Shown: positions 35,765 to 44,632, counted from the stretch's first letter. The stretch: DNA of 64,000 bases from Kitasatospora sp. SolWspMP-SS2h (GCF_003259315.1 NZ_QLLT01000028.1:1-64000), one strand, 5' to 3'. Notes: generated by a model not told the origin, from the sequence alone. Numbers and translations are program-made.

Positions 35765-37026
35765 GCACCGCAGTCGCCGGCAAGCCCAAGACGCCGGTCG
35801 CGTCCGCGAAGCGGACCAAGCTCACCTGGCCGGTGGTGCTGCTGCTGATCGCGCTCGCCCTGGTGCTGTTCGCCGCGGTCGGCGCGGCCACCGGCAACCA
35901 CGGCCTGACCTCCTCCGGCCAGATCAGCGCCGCACTGGCCTCGGCCGTGCCGATCGCGATGGCCGGCCTCGGCGGCCTCTGGTCGGAGCGCGCGGGCGTG
36001 GTCAACATCGGCCTCGAAGGCATGATGGTGGCCGGCACCTTCTGCGGCGCCTGGGGCGGCTTCCTGGTCAACCCGTGGGTCGGCCTGCTGGCCGGCATGG
36101 CGGGCGGCGCGCTCGGCGGCCTGCTGCACGCGCTGGTCACCGTCACCTTCGGCGTCGACCACATCGTCTCCGGCGTCGGCATCAACCTGCTGATCCCCGG
36201 CATCTGCGCCTACGTCAACCGGATCTACTACAAGGACTACGTGGCCGACGGCGCCGGCGCCAACCAGTCGCCGCCCTCCGACTCGCTGCCCACCTTCACC
36301 TTCCCCGGCCTGTCCGGCTGGCTGGAGGGCGTCGAGAAGCACCACTGGTTCCTGGTCTCCGACGTGGCCGGCATCGTCCGCGGCCTGGTCACCGAGCTGT
36401 CGGTGGTCACCCTGATCGCCGCCGTGTTCCTGGTCGCCAGCTACTTCCTGCTCTGGCGCACCGTGTTCGGCCTGCGGCTGCGCTCCTGCGGCGAGAACCC
36501 GTCCGCCGCCGAGTCGCTGGGCGTCAACGTCTACAAGTACAAGTACCTCGCGGTGACCGCCTCCGGCGCCTTCGCGGGCCTCGGCGGCGCGTACCTCTCG
36601 CTGGTCGCCGCGCACTTCTACCGGGACGGGCAGACCCAGGGCCGCGGCTTCATCGGCCTGGCCGCGATGATCTTCGGCAACTGGATGCCGGGCGGCCTGG
36701 CCGCCGGCGCGGGCCTGTTCGGCTTCACCGACAGCCTCCAGCTGCGCGACGCCGACTCGGTGCACGTGCTGCTGCTGGTGGTCGCCGTCGCGATGGCGCT
36801 GCTCGCGCTCTGGCAGTTCTACCGCCGCAAGCTCGTCGCCGGTGCGGTCAGCATCGTCGTCGCGGGCGGCGTCGCCGCCTGGTACGCCTGCACCGACGAG
36901 GTGCAGCGCCCGCTGATCGTGGCCACCCCGTACGTGATCACCCTGGTGGTGCTCGCGCTGGCCTCGCAGCGGCTGCGGATGCCCAAGGCGGACGGTCTGG
37001 TCTACCGCAAGGGCCAGGCCAAGTGA
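35761..37026 (+). CDS. Nucleoside ABC transporter permease
   Basis: A 421-residue second permease of the importer. After a cytoplasmic Lys-rich start come WSERAGVVNIGLEGMMVAGTF (family signature), GVDHIVSGVGINLL, LGVNVYKYKYLAVTASGAFAG and a GRGFIGLAAMIFGNW loop. About ten helices are present, with an extended loop at residues 155-200. It is translationally coupled on both sides: ATGA overlap with the first permease and GTGA overlap with cdd, so transport and cytidine deamination are co-expressed. Confidence 0.93.
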   Translation: MSTAVAGKPKTPVASAKRTKLTWPVVLLLIALALVLFAAVGAATGNHGLTSSGQISAALASAVPIAMAGLGGLWSERAGVVNIGLEGMMVAGTFCGAWGGFLVNPWVGLLAGMAGGALGGLLHALVTVTFGVDHIVSGVGINLLIPGICAYVNRIYYKDYVADGAGANQSPPSDSLPTFTFPGLSGWLEGVEKHHWFLVSDVAGIVRGLVTELSVVTLIAAVFLVASYFLLWRTVFGLRLRSCGENPSAAESLGVNVYKYKYLAVTASGAFAGLGGAYLSLVAAHFYRDGQTQGRGFIGLAAMIFGNWMPGGLAAGAGLFGFTDSLQLRDADSVHVLLLVVAVAMALLALWQFYRRKLVAGAVSIVVAGGVAAWYACTDEVQRPLIVATPYVITLVVLALASQRLRMPKADGLVYRKGQAK

Positions 37027-37418
37027 CGGCGGCGCCGGAGGTCGACTGGGCGGCGCTGCGCGAGGCCGCCCGGGCGGCGATGCGGCACGCGTACGCGCCC
37101 TACAGCAAGTACCCGGTCGGGGCCGCGGCCCTGGTCGAGGACGGCCGCACGGTGGTCGGCTGCAACGTGGAGAACGCCTCGTACGGACTCGGCCTGTGCG
37201 CCGAGTGCGGGCTGGTCTCCGCGCTGCACGCCTCCGGCGGCGGCCGGCTGGTGGCCTTCACCTGCGTGGACGGCGGCGGCGAGCTGCTGATGCCGTGCGG
37301 GCGCTGCCGCCAGCTGCTGTACGAGCACGGCGGGCCCGGACTGCTGGTCGAACTGCCCTCCGGCATCCGCCCGATGAGCGAGGTGCTGCCGGACGCGTTC
37401 GGACCGGAGCGGCTGTAG
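37023..37418 (+). CDS. cdd: Cytidine deaminase
   Basis: A 131-residue zinc enzyme converting cytidine or deoxycytidine to uridine or deoxyuridine. VGCNVENASYG is the substrate loop, CAECGLVSAL supplies a zinc Cys and the catalytic Glu, and PCGRCRQLL gives the two remaining Cys ligands, the tetrameric all-Cys type. The GTG start overlaps the permease stop. It is the last gene of the bmpA-ABC-cdd operon and ends before a hairpin that carries the next nucleoside operator. Confidence 0.95.
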   Translation: MTAAPEVDWAALREAARAAMRHAYAPYSKYPVGAAALVEDGRTVVGCNVENASYGLGLCAECGLVSALHASGGGRLVAFTCVDGGGELLMPCGRCRQLLYEHGGPGLLVELPSGIRPMSEVLPDAFGPERL

Positions 37419-37430
37419 CCGCCCGCCTTG

Positions 37431-37442
37431 TTACGCGCGTAG
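37431..37442. promoter_or_regulatory. Nucleoside-regulon palindrome copy 2 (deoA)
   Basis: TTACGCGCGTAG has 11 of 12 matches to CTACGCGCGTAG and lies 69 bases before the deoA start. Its right half is also the left arm of the following hairpin, and a second half-site (TCTACGC) lies at 37471-37477. Confidence 0.65.
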
Positions 37443-37475
37443 AGTGTCGCGGGAGGACATCCCGCGGCACTCTAC
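37439..37475 (+). terminator. 15-bp hairpin between cdd and deoA
   Basis: GTAGAGTGTCGCGGG pairs base for base with CCCGCGGCACTCTAC, with one U-G wobble in RNA, around the 7-base loop AGGACAT. It is a likely terminator for the transport operon. It overlaps the operator and precedes deoA by 36 bases. Confidence 0.65.
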
Positions 37476-37511
37476 GCATTTCACCTCTTCTGGATCTTCT
37501 GGAGCACCTGC

Positions 37512-38789
37512 ATGGACGCCATCTCCGTCATCCGGGCCAAGCGCGACCGGGGCGAGCTGACCGACCCCCAGATCGACTGGGTCATCGACGCCTACACCCG
37601 CGGCGAGGTCGCCGACGAGCAGATGTCCGCCCTGGCCATGGCCATCCTGCTGAACGGCATGACGGCCCGCGAGATCAGCCGCTGGACCGACGCGATGATC
37701 CGCTCCGGCGAGCGGATGGACTTCTCCTCGCTCGGCGTCCCCACCGCCGACAAGCACTCCACCGGAGGCGTCGGCGACAAGATCACCCTCCCGCTCGCCC
37801 CGCTGGTCGCCGCCTGCGGCGCCGCCGTCCCGCAGCTCTCCGGCCGCGGCCTCGGCCACACCGGCGGCACCCTCGACAAGCTGGAGTCCGTCCCCGGCTG
37901 GCGGGCCCTGCTCTCCAACGAGGAGATGCTCGACGTGCTGCGCGGCTGCGGCGCCGTGATCTGCGCCGCCGGCGACGGGCTGGCCCCCGCCGACAAGAAG
38001 CTCTACGCCCTGCGCGACGTCACCGGCACCGTCGAGGCGATCCCGCTGATCGCCTCCTCGATCATGTCCAAGAAGATCGCCGAAGGCACCGGCGCCCTCG
38101 TCCTGGACGTCAAGGTCGGCTCCGGCGCGTTCATGAAGAACCTCGACGACGCCCGCGAGCTCGCCCGCACCATGGTCGGCCTCGGCCGCTCGGCCGGCGT
38201 CGCCACCGTCGCCCTGCTCACCGACATGTCCACCCCGCTCGGCCTCACCGCGGGCAACGCGCTCGAAGTCCGCGAGTCCGTCGAGGTGCTGGCCGGCGGC
38301 GGCCCCGCCGACGTCGTCGAACTCACCCTCGCCCTGGCCCGCGAGATGCTCGCCGCCGCCGGCGTCCACGGCAAGGACCCGGCCGACGCCCTGCGCGACG
38401 GCTCCGCCATGGACCACTGGCGCCGCATGATCACCGCCCAGGGCGGCGACCCCGACGCCGCCCTCCCGGTGGCCCGCGAGACCCACGTCGTCCCCGCCCC
38501 CGCCACCGGCGTCCTCACCGCCCTCGACGCCTACGCCGTCGGCGTCGCCGCCTGGCGCCTCGGCGCCGGCCGCGCCCGCAAGGAGGACCCGGTCCAGGCC
38601 GGGGCCGGCGTCGAACTCCACGCCAAGCCCGGCGACCCCGTCACCGCCGGACAGCCCCTGCTCACCCTGCACACCGACACCCCCGAGCGCTTCCCCTACG
38701 CCCTGGAGGCCCTGGCCGACGCCGTCACCGTCGCCCCGGCCGGCACCGCGTTCACCCCGGCCCCGATCGTCCTGGACCGGATCGGCTGA
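37512..38789 (+). CDS. deoA: Thymidine phosphorylase
   Basis: A 425-residue enzyme splitting thymidine or deoxyuridine into base and deoxyribose-1-phosphate. KHSTGGVGDKITLPLAPL is the phosphate-binding signature, SGRGLGHTGGTLDKLESVPG the family PROSITE region and SSIMSKKIAEG the pyrimidine site. The C-terminal alpha/beta domain is complete. The ATG is preceded by GGAGCA at moderate distance. It has its own operator upstream, so it can be induced separately from the transporter. Product flow leads to DeoC after mutase action by an enzyme not in this window. Confidence 0.96.
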   Translation: MDAISVIRAKRDRGELTDPQIDWVIDAYTRGEVADEQMSALAMAILLNGMTAREISRWTDAMIRSGERMDFSSLGVPTADKHSTGGVGDKITLPLAPLVAACGAAVPQLSGRGLGHTGGTLDKLESVPGWRALLSNEEMLDVLRGCGAVICAAGDGLAPADKKLYALRDVTGTVEAIPLIASSIMSKKIAEGTGALVLDVKVGSGAFMKNLDDARELARTMVGLGRSAGVATVALLTDMSTPLGLTAGNALEVRESVEVLAGGGPADVVELTLALAREMLAAAGVHGKDPADALRDGSAMDHWRRMITAQGGDPDAALPVARETHVVPAPATGVLTALDAYAVGVAAWRLGAGRARKEDPVQAGAGVELHAKPGDPVTAGQPLLTLHTDTPERFPYALEALADAVTVAPAGTAFTPAPIVLDRIG

Positions 38790-38874
38790 CGTCCCGGACC
38801 GGACCGGCCGGCCACGGCGGCCACGGCGGCCGCGGCGGCCGGGGAGCGGGGGCCGGGGGCCGGGGCCCGGCCGC

Positions 38875-39771
38875 TCAGCCGCCGGTGAACGCGAGGCCGA
38901 TCCCGCCGGCCGGGACCTCCGCGCCGATCCGGTACTGGACGACCTCGAACGGCGCGAACGTCCCGGCCGCCACCGCCCCGGCCGGTTCGACCGTGACCTC
39001 CAGCGGCCGCCGCTCCCCGCCGTCCAGGACGAGGGCGCAGGACAACTCGCCCTCGTCGCGCGCCAGTTCCCGCCCGTCCGGGCCGGTGAGCACGATCAGC
39101 CCGGCCTCGGCCCCCACCGGCTCCGGGTCCCCGTCCAGCCGGAAGCCCGGCCACCGCACCGGCGGGACGGGACCCACACTGATCAGGTACTCGGCCTCCT
39201 CCGCCAGCGGGTTGGACGCCAGGAACGGCAGGGTCCCGGGGCTGCCGACCGGCAGGGCGACGAGGTTGTGCTGCGCCCAGTGCCGGTCGTCGACCGGGTC
39301 GGCCACGTTCGTGCCCGGCGGGTCGAGCGGGTGCCGGACCTGGGCCAGCAGGCAGACGTGGGGGCCGGCGTCCGCGGGGATGCGCCCGGTCAGCGGGTCG
39401 GAGACCACCTGCCCGCCGTGCGGCGGCACCACCACGGTGGTCAGCCCGAGGAACTTGTCGGCGTCCGGGACGAGCGGGCCGCTGACCGGGGGCGACCACC
39501 ACAGCCCCAGGTAGGCGATCGACTCGCTGTTGCCGCCCTGCCAGTTCCCGACCGTCACCTGGACGGTCAGGTCCTCGCCCGGTTGGAACGCGGTGAGCGG
39601 CTGGATGCCGGAGCAGAGGTACCAGCAGACCTCCGGCGGCACCGGCCGCACACCGTTGTCGACCGGGAAGGACCCGGCCGGCAGGACCGGCGGCGGGTAG
39701 CTGTGGACGAACAGGTACGGCCGGTCGTCGGTGGTCCCCTGCGGGTCGCGGCCGTCGTTGCGCGCGGGCAT
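38875..39771 (-). CDS. Unrecognised protein, probable beta-sandwich
   Basis: A 298-residue protein with no family I can name. It begins PYLFVHSYPPPVLPAGSFP and contains VQVTVGNWQGGNSESIAYLGLWW, a VVVPPHGGQVVSDPL strand and DDRHWAQHNLVALPVG, reminiscent of CARDB/Ig-like folds. There is no signal peptide or membrane helix. It has four cysteines, two of them in CWYLC. GAGGAGG 6 bases upstream of the ATG gives a firm start. It lies 11 bases after the next gene on the minus strand, so the two form a cassette and are probably co-translated. Confidence 0.6.
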   Translation of the reverse strand: MPARNDGRDPQGTTDDRPYLFVHSYPPPVLPAGSFPVDNGVRPVPPEVCWYLCSGIQPLTAFQPGEDLTVQVTVGNWQGGNSESIAYLGLWWSPPVSGPLVPDADKFLGLTTVVVPPHGGQVVSDPLTGRIPADAGPHVCLLAQVRHPLDPPGTNVADPVDDRHWAQHNLVALPVGSPGTLPFLASNPLAEEAEYLISVGPVPPVRWPGFRLDGDPEPVGAEAGLIVLTGPDGRELARDEGELSCALVLDGGERRPLEVTVEPAGAVAAGTFAPFEVVQYRIGAEVPAGGIGLAFTGG

Positions 39772-39782
39772 GGCCGACCTCC

Positions 39783-41609
39783 TCACGTCTCGTCGTAGTC
39801 GAGGACCCGGACGTCCACCGGGTCGTCGTCGACCGACCCGCCGGCCGCCCAGCAGTCGTAGCGGCGGAACCGGTCGGCGTCCAGGTCCGGGTTGGCCTCG
39901 CCGGACGCGCCCTCGGCGATCCCGGTCCACAGCGCGGTCACCGCGGCGGTGGACTCCCGCAGCAGCCAGCCGGGGTCGGTGCCGACCGGCAGCCCGCCGC
40001 CGCCGTCGGACGGCTCCTCCAGCGGGGTCGGCGGGTAGCGGTAGAACACCGCCACCGGATCGGCCTCGGGGCGGTGCGGGGTGATGTTGTCACCGCTCGA
40101 CGGCACCGCGAGGAACTGCCGGTACAGCGGGTAGCGCAACCGCCCGTCCGGCGCCGCCACCCCGCATCCGGCCAGGTAGCCGCCCGCCTTCCGCAGGCCC
40201 TCCCACAGCCGGGCCTGGAAGTCGAACAGCAGGCCCACCAACTGGGTGAGCTGGGGCAGGTCGGCCCCCCGGGCGAACTCCTCCGGGGTGAGCGGCTGGT
40301 ACTGCGAGGCGAGGGCGGCCTGCTCCTCCGGGCTGAGGCTGCTCTCGAACGCGTGCCGGAAGTTGTCCGACACGTGCTTGTCCCAGAAGGTGCACGAGGT
40401 GCCGTTCCCCCACTGCTCCCAGCACACGCCGCCCAGCGTCCCGACGAAGGCGATGAACCCCAGCACGCCCAGCCAGAAGCTGCCGCACTGGTTGTCGCTG
40501 TCCCGGGTGCTGTCCGTCGCGGACGGCGGGCGCTGGTACGGGGGCACCGCCGGCCCCGAGTACGTGGCCGGCCCGAGCCCGGAGTCGGCGACGGCGGGCG
40601 GGGTGGCCGTCTCGGTCGTCACCACCGGGACCGGCGGGTTCGCCGGGTCGGCCCACAGCCGCCGGACGAACACCGGGGCGGGGAGCTTCGGCCGGGGCGG
40701 CTGCCGGAACGTGCCGAGCAGCTCCAACTGCCGCACCAGGCGCCCGTACCCGAGCCGGAGGTCCGGCGGCGGCGGCGTCGCGCCCGGGTCGTAGGTCCGT
40801 TCCAGCACCTCGGTCAGGAACGCCGCCGCCTCGTCCGGGAGCCCGGCCCCGGGGGCCGCGCCGTACCGGAGGGTGGCCGCGAGCCGCCGGAAGTCCCCGG
40901 CCTCCGGCCGCAGTTGGGCCAGGTAGCAGCCGACGGTGTTGCGGGCGATCCGGTCCCGGAACCGGTGGCTGCGCCGGGGCCCGCCGACGACCTTGCCCAG
41001 GTAGGCCGAGCCGGCGGCGTTCGCCGCGTGGCCGGACAGGACGCCGAAGGCCGTCGCCCGGGCGGCGGGGGTCTGCGCCGCCGCGAAGGCCGCGCGGACG
41101 AAGGCGTCGGTGCGCCGGGCCAGGAAGACGTCGCCCCAGCCCCAGGCGTCCAGCGGGAGGTCGCCCTGCCGCGGATGCTCCGGCACGTGCCGCATCTCCG
41201 CGAGCCGCCGGCCCAGGTCCTGGATCTCCAGGTGCTTGCCGTGCACCCGCTCGCCCAGCTTCCGCAGGCGCACCGTGGCCCCGCAGTACTGCGCCGCCGC
41301 GTCCGGGTGCGCCGGGTCGGCGAGGGCGGCCTCGATGTCGGCGCGCACCGCGCCGACCTCCGTGTAGAGGTCCACCCCCTCGGTCCACATCGCGGCGGCC
41401 TCGGCGAGCAGGTCGAGTTCCAGGCCGTCCGACTGGGCGTGCTGGAGCAGGTGGTCCAGCAGGCTGCCCAGGGCGGCGTCCGCGGGGTGGTCGGCCACCT
41501 CGGCGAGCAGCTCGTCCAGGGCGGGGCGCAGCGCGGGGTCGACCTGCGCGGCGGCCAGGCCCTCCCGGTGCTCGGCCAGCGCGGCGGCATGGGTTCTGGC
41601 ATCGATCAT
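39783..41609 (-). CDS. Unrecognised 608-residue protein with one hydrophobic segment
   Basis: Residues 1-300 look alpha-helical and soluble (HREGLAAAQVDPALRPALDEL, TVRLRKLGERVHGKHLEIQD). A Pro-rich stretch follows near 310-390, then one probable membrane helix, FWLGVLGFIAFVGTLGGVCW, near 400. A second helical domain of about 200 residues ends in an acidic tail. I recognise no catalytic motif. ATG 41609 is taken as start; ATG 41624 would add five residues. It is the first gene of the two-gene cassette. It could be a structural or effector-type component, but that is speculation. Confidence 0.6.
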   Translation of the reverse strand: MIDARTHAAALAEHREGLAAAQVDPALRPALDELLAEVADHPADAALGSLLDHLLQHAQSDGLELDLLAEAAAMWTEGVDLYTEVGAVRADIEAALADPAHPDAAAQYCGATVRLRKLGERVHGKHLEIQDLGRRLAEMRHVPEHPRQGDLPLDAWGWGDVFLARRTDAFVRAAFAAAQTPAARATAFGVLSGHAANAAGSAYLGKVVGGPRRSHRFRDRIARNTVGCYLAQLRPEAGDFRRLAATLRYGAAPGAGLPDEAAAFLTEVLERTYDPGATPPPPDLRLGYGRLVRQLELLGTFRQPPRPKLPAPVFVRRLWADPANPPVPVVTTETATPPAVADSGLGPATYSGPAVPPYQRPPSATDSTRDSDNQCGSFWLGVLGFIAFVGTLGGVCWEQWGNGTSCTFWDKHVSDNFRHAFESSLSPEEQAALASQYQPLTPEEFARGADLPQLTQLVGLLFDFQARLWEGLRKAGGYLAGCGVAAPDGRLRYPLYRQFLAVPSSGDNITPHRPEADPVAVFYRYPPTPLEEPSDGGGGLPVGTDPGWLLRESTAAVTALWTGIAEGASGEANPDLDADRFRRYDCWAAGGSVDDDPVDVRVLDYDET

Positions 41610-41778
41610 GGGGGTCACCCACATCCCACTGTCGGGCGGGCGTCCTGCGGCCGACCGGCGGCGCGGCACGCGGACCCGCGGCCGACCGGACGCGCGCGAA
41701 TCTTCAGACCGCCTCCAGCGTCACGCCGCCCACCGCCCCCGGCAACCTCCCGCGCCCACCGGCCCGTGCCCGGCCCAG

Positions 41779-42288
41779 CTACCCGGCGTACGTGCGCAGG
41801 ACGCCGGTGTCGAGCGTCCAGGGGCCGACGGTGATCACGTCGCCGAAGACGAAGTCGGTACGGCGGGTGTAGTTCGGTTCGGAGTGGACGATCCCGGTGC
41901 CCGGGCGGGGGTCGACCAGGAGGTGGAGCGGAATGCCCATGGCGGCGTAGTCGCGCGTCCTGGCCCGGTGGTCGACCTTCAGGAAGTGCGGCGCGACGAC
42001 CTCGACGACCAAGAGCGGGCGGGCGGTCGGGGTCGGGAGGACGGCGAGGTCGGGGCGGCGCAGGAGGCCCAGGGCCGGGGCCTCCAAGGGCGGGGCCGGA
42101 ATCACCCGTCCGGGGGGCGAGAGCTGGGCGGCCAGTTGACGGTGGATCAGTTCGACGGTGGCGCCGTGCCGGAGGTCCGGGACGAGCGCGAGGTGGACCA
42201 TGCCGTCGGCGATCTCCGGGGGCCGGAGGTCCGGCACGGCGGGTACCCGGTCGGCCATCGCCCGCAGGGCGGGGTAGTCGTCGGTCAT
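41779..42288 (-). CDS. Uma2 family endonuclease-like protein
   Basis: A 169-residue protein of the Uma2/DUF820 PD-(D/E)xK nuclease-fold family. The core is RRPDLAVL (Asp), LLVVEVVAP (Glu) and YAAMGIPLHLLVDP, with an ELIHRQLAAQL helix before it. Uma2 proteins are abundant in actinobacteria and cyanobacteria and their biological role is unknown. Its ATG overlaps the MFS stop by 4 bases, so it is translationally coupled to the transporter. The usual Lys after the Glu strand reads DHRAR, a mild deviation. Confidence 0.82.
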   Translation of the reverse strand: MTDDYPALRAMADRVPAVPDLRPPEIADGMVHLALVPDLRHGATVELIHRQLAAQLSPPGRVIPAPPLEAPALGLLRRPDLAVLPTPTARPLLVVEVVAPHFLKVDHRARTRDYAAMGIPLHLLVDPRPGTGIVHSEPNYTRRTDFVFGDVITVGPWTLDTGVLRTYAG

Positions 42289-43568
42289 GCCCGGAGGGTA
42301 GCGGCCTCGGCGCGGCGGGCCGCGTGCGCGCGGCGGGTGGCGTAGAGGGTGACGCCGGCCGCGCAGGCCATGGCGGTGAGGGCGACGGCGGCGGTGCCGG
42401 ACCAGCCGGTGGAGTGGTAGGCGTCGGCGCCGAGGGTGCCGCCGAGGCTGTTGCCCAGGTAGTAGGCGATCAGGTAGAGCGCGGAGGCCTGGGCGCGGCC
42501 GGTGGTGGCGGTGCGGCCGACGGCGGAGGAGGCGGTGGCGTGGCCGGCGAAGAAGCCGGCGGTGATCAGGACCAGGCCGAGGACCGCGCAGGCCAGCGAG
42601 TCCGCGAGCGAGAGCAGCAGGCCCGCCGTGGTGGTGCAGATCGCCAGGTAGAGGGTGCCGCGGCGGCCGCAGCGGGCGGTCAGGCGGCCGGCCGAGGCGG
42701 AGGACGCGGTGCCGACCAGGTAGACCACGAAGATCGACGCGGCCACCGACTGCGGGAGGTGGAAGGGCGCGGCGGTGAGCCGGTACCCGACCGTGTTGTA
42801 GACCGCGCCGAAGACGGCCATGAACAGCATGCCGAGCGCGTACAGCCGCAGCAGCAGCGGGTCGCGCAGGTGCCCGGCGACGGTCGCGGCCAGCGCCCGG
42901 GCGTCCACCGGCGCCCGCCGGAAGTGCCGGGCGCGCGGGATCAGCGCGCGGAAGGCCAGCACCGCGAGCAGTGCCAGGACGGCCGAGACGGCCAGGCCCC
43001 AGCGCCAGCCCCAGGCGGCCGCCGCCCAGCCGGAGACCAGCCGGCCGCCCATCCCGCCGATCGAGTTGCCCGCCACGTACAGTCCCATCGCGGAGGCCAG
43101 CGCCGACGGGTGCACCTCCTCGGCCAGGTAGGCCATCGCGGTGGCGGGCAGCCCGGCCAGCGCCGCGCCCTGGACGGCGCGCAGCACCACCAGCGTGGTG
43201 AGGTCCGGGGCGAACGGCAGGGCCACGGCGAGCAGCGCGGCGGCCAGGGTGGAGGCCGTCATCACGGCGGTGCGCCCGTACCGGTCGGACAGCGCGCTGG
43301 CCGGGAGCAGGGCGAGGGCGAGTCCGAGGGTGGAGGCGGAGGCCGTCCAGCTGGCCTGGCCGGGGGTCAGTCCGAGGTCGGCGGAGAGGATCGGCAGCAG
43401 GCCCTGGGTGGAGTACAGCAGGACGAAGGTGGCCACGCCCGCCGCGAACAGGGCGAGGTTGGCGCGGCGGAAGTCCCGGCTGCCGGGGCGCAGGCGCAGA
43501 TCGGCGGGGGTGCCGGCGGGGGTGCTGGTGGGGGCGGGCGCGGACGCCTCGGTACTGGCGGGCTGCAT
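42285..43568 (-). CDS. MFS transporter (drug:H+ antiporter type)
   Basis: A 427-residue, 12-helix major facilitator. FVLLYSTQGLLPILSADLGL and SALSDRYGRTAVM carry the loop 2-3 motif, and GNSIGGMGGRLVSGW resembles motif C of 12-helix drug exporters of the YnfM/arabinose-efflux group. A cytoplasmic Ala/Pro/Thr-rich leader of about 35 residues precedes helix 1. It is divergent from a LysR gene with an inverted repeat between them, so LysR control is likely. The substrate is unknown. Confidence 0.88.
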   Translation of the reverse strand: MQPASTEASAPAPTSTPAGTPADLRLRPGSRDFRRANLALFAAGVATFVLLYSTQGLLPILSADLGLTPGQASWTASASTLGLALALLPASALSDRYGRTAVMTASTLAAALLAVALPFAPDLTTLVVLRAVQGAALAGLPATAMAYLAEEVHPSALASAMGLYVAGNSIGGMGGRLVSGWAAAAWGWRWGLAVSAVLALLAVLAFRALIPRARHFRRAPVDARALAATVAGHLRDPLLLRLYALGMLFMAVFGAVYNTVGYRLTAAPFHLPQSVAASIFVVYLVGTASSASAGRLTARCGRRGTLYLAICTTTAGLLLSLADSLACAVLGLVLITAGFFAGHATASSAVGRTATTGRAQASALYLIAYYLGNSLGGTLGADAYHSTGWSGTAAVALTAMACAAGVTLYATRRAHAARRAEAATLRA

Positions 43569-43593
43569 GGCGTCGACGCTAGGACCGGGCCGG

Positions 43594-43614
43594 TTGATGC
43601 GTCCAATGCATCAA
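43594..43614. promoter_or_regulatory. LysR-type operator in the MFS/LysR gap
   Basis: TTGATGC-GTCCAAT-GCATCAA is a perfect 7-bp inverted repeat with a 7-base spacer and a T-N11-A core, located in the 52-64-base divergent gap. This is the classic LTTR arrangement for autoregulation and control of the divergent target. Confidence 0.6.
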
Positions 43615-43632
43615 TGCGCGATGATCCATGCC

Positions 43633-44589
43633 ATGGCGCATCAGAGCAGCTCCGGGCCGGTCCGTCCCGCCGAACTCGGCCCCGACGCCGATGTGACGCT
43701 GCTCGCACCGCAGTTGGCGGAGTTCGCGGCGGTCGCCCGGCTGGAGCACGTCACCCGGGCCGCCCAGCTGCTCGGCATGCCGCAGCCCACCCTGTCGCGG
43801 GCCGTCGCCCGGCTGGAGGCCGGTCTCGGCGTCGACCTGCTCGCCCGGCAGGGCCGCGCCGTCCGGCTCACCCGCTCCGGCCGCATCCTGCTGGACGCCG
43901 TCGAACGGGCCCTCGCCGAGGTCGAGCGCGGCGTCGAGGCGGCCCGCGCGGAGGCCGACCCGGCGGCCGGACGGGTCGCCTTCGGCTTCCTGCACACCAT
44001 GGGGACGGACGCCGTCCCCGCCCTGCTGCGCGGCTTCCGGGCCGGACACCCGCGGGTGCGCTTCCAGCTGGTGCAGGACTACGTCGCCGCGATGCTGGAG
44101 CGCCTGCGGGCGGGCGAGCTCGACCTCTGCCTGGTCTCCCCGCTCCCGGACGACCCCGACCTGGTGGCCCGCCCGCTGGACGAGCAGCGGCTGTTCCTGA
44201 CCGTCCCGGCCGACCACCGCCTCGCGGCCCGCCGCCGGATCCGGCTGGCCGAGGTCGCGGACGAGCCCTGGGTGACGGTCGAGGAGGGGTACGGGCTGCG
44301 CCACATCATGGAGGGCTTCTGCGCCGAGGCCGGGTTCGCCCCGCGGATCGCCTTCGAGGGCGAGGAGGTGGAGACCCTGCGCGGCCTGGTCGCCGCGGGC
44401 CTCGGCGTCGCCCTGCTGCCGCCCGCGCTGGTCCCCCGCCCCGGCGTCGTCGAACTGGAGGTCACCGCCCCCCGCACCCGCCGCGCCATCGGCCTGGCCT
44501 GGCTCGCGGCCCGCCCGCTCACCCCGCCGGCGGCGGCCTTCCGCGACTTCGTGCTCTCGCGCCGGGGGAGCATCCTGGCGCACGACTAG
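43633..44589 (+). CDS. LysR family transcriptional regulator
   Basis: A 318-residue LTTR. The winged helix-turn-helix covers about residues 25-85 (FAAVARLEHVTRAAQLLGMPQPTLSRAVARLE). The effector domain follows, with GELDLCLVSPLPDDPDL and the usual GLGVALLPP near the end. ATGs at 43621 and 43633 are both possible and neither has a clear RBS. Its divergent partner is the MFS-Uma2 pair and an LTTR-type inverted repeat lies between, so it most likely controls that exporter. Confidence 0.9.
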   Translation: MAHQSSSGPVRPAELGPDADVTLLAPQLAEFAAVARLEHVTRAAQLLGMPQPTLSRAVARLEAGLGVDLLARQGRAVRLTRSGRILLDAVERALAEVERGVEAARAEADPAAGRVAFGFLHTMGTDAVPALLRGFRAGHPRVRFQLVQDYVAAMLERLRAGELDLCLVSPLPDDPDLVARPLDEQRLFLTVPADHRLAARRRIRLAEVADEPWVTVEEGYGLRHIMEGFCAEAGFAPRIAFEGEEVETLRGLVAAGLGVALLPPALVPRPGVVELEVTAPRTRRAIGLAWLAARPLTPPAAAFRDFVLSRRGSILAHD

Positions 44590-44620
44590 CGCCCGGTCCG
44601 GCCGATCCGCGGTAGGCAAT

Positions 44621-44632
44621 CTACGCGCGTAG
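44621..44632. promoter_or_regulatory. Nucleoside-regulon palindrome copy 3 (add), overlapping the RBS
   Basis: A perfect 12-base palindrome, CTACGCGCGTAG, whose last two bases begin AGGAGG, the likely ribosome-binding site of add. Repressor binding here would sit across the very start of the message. Confidence 0.7.
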
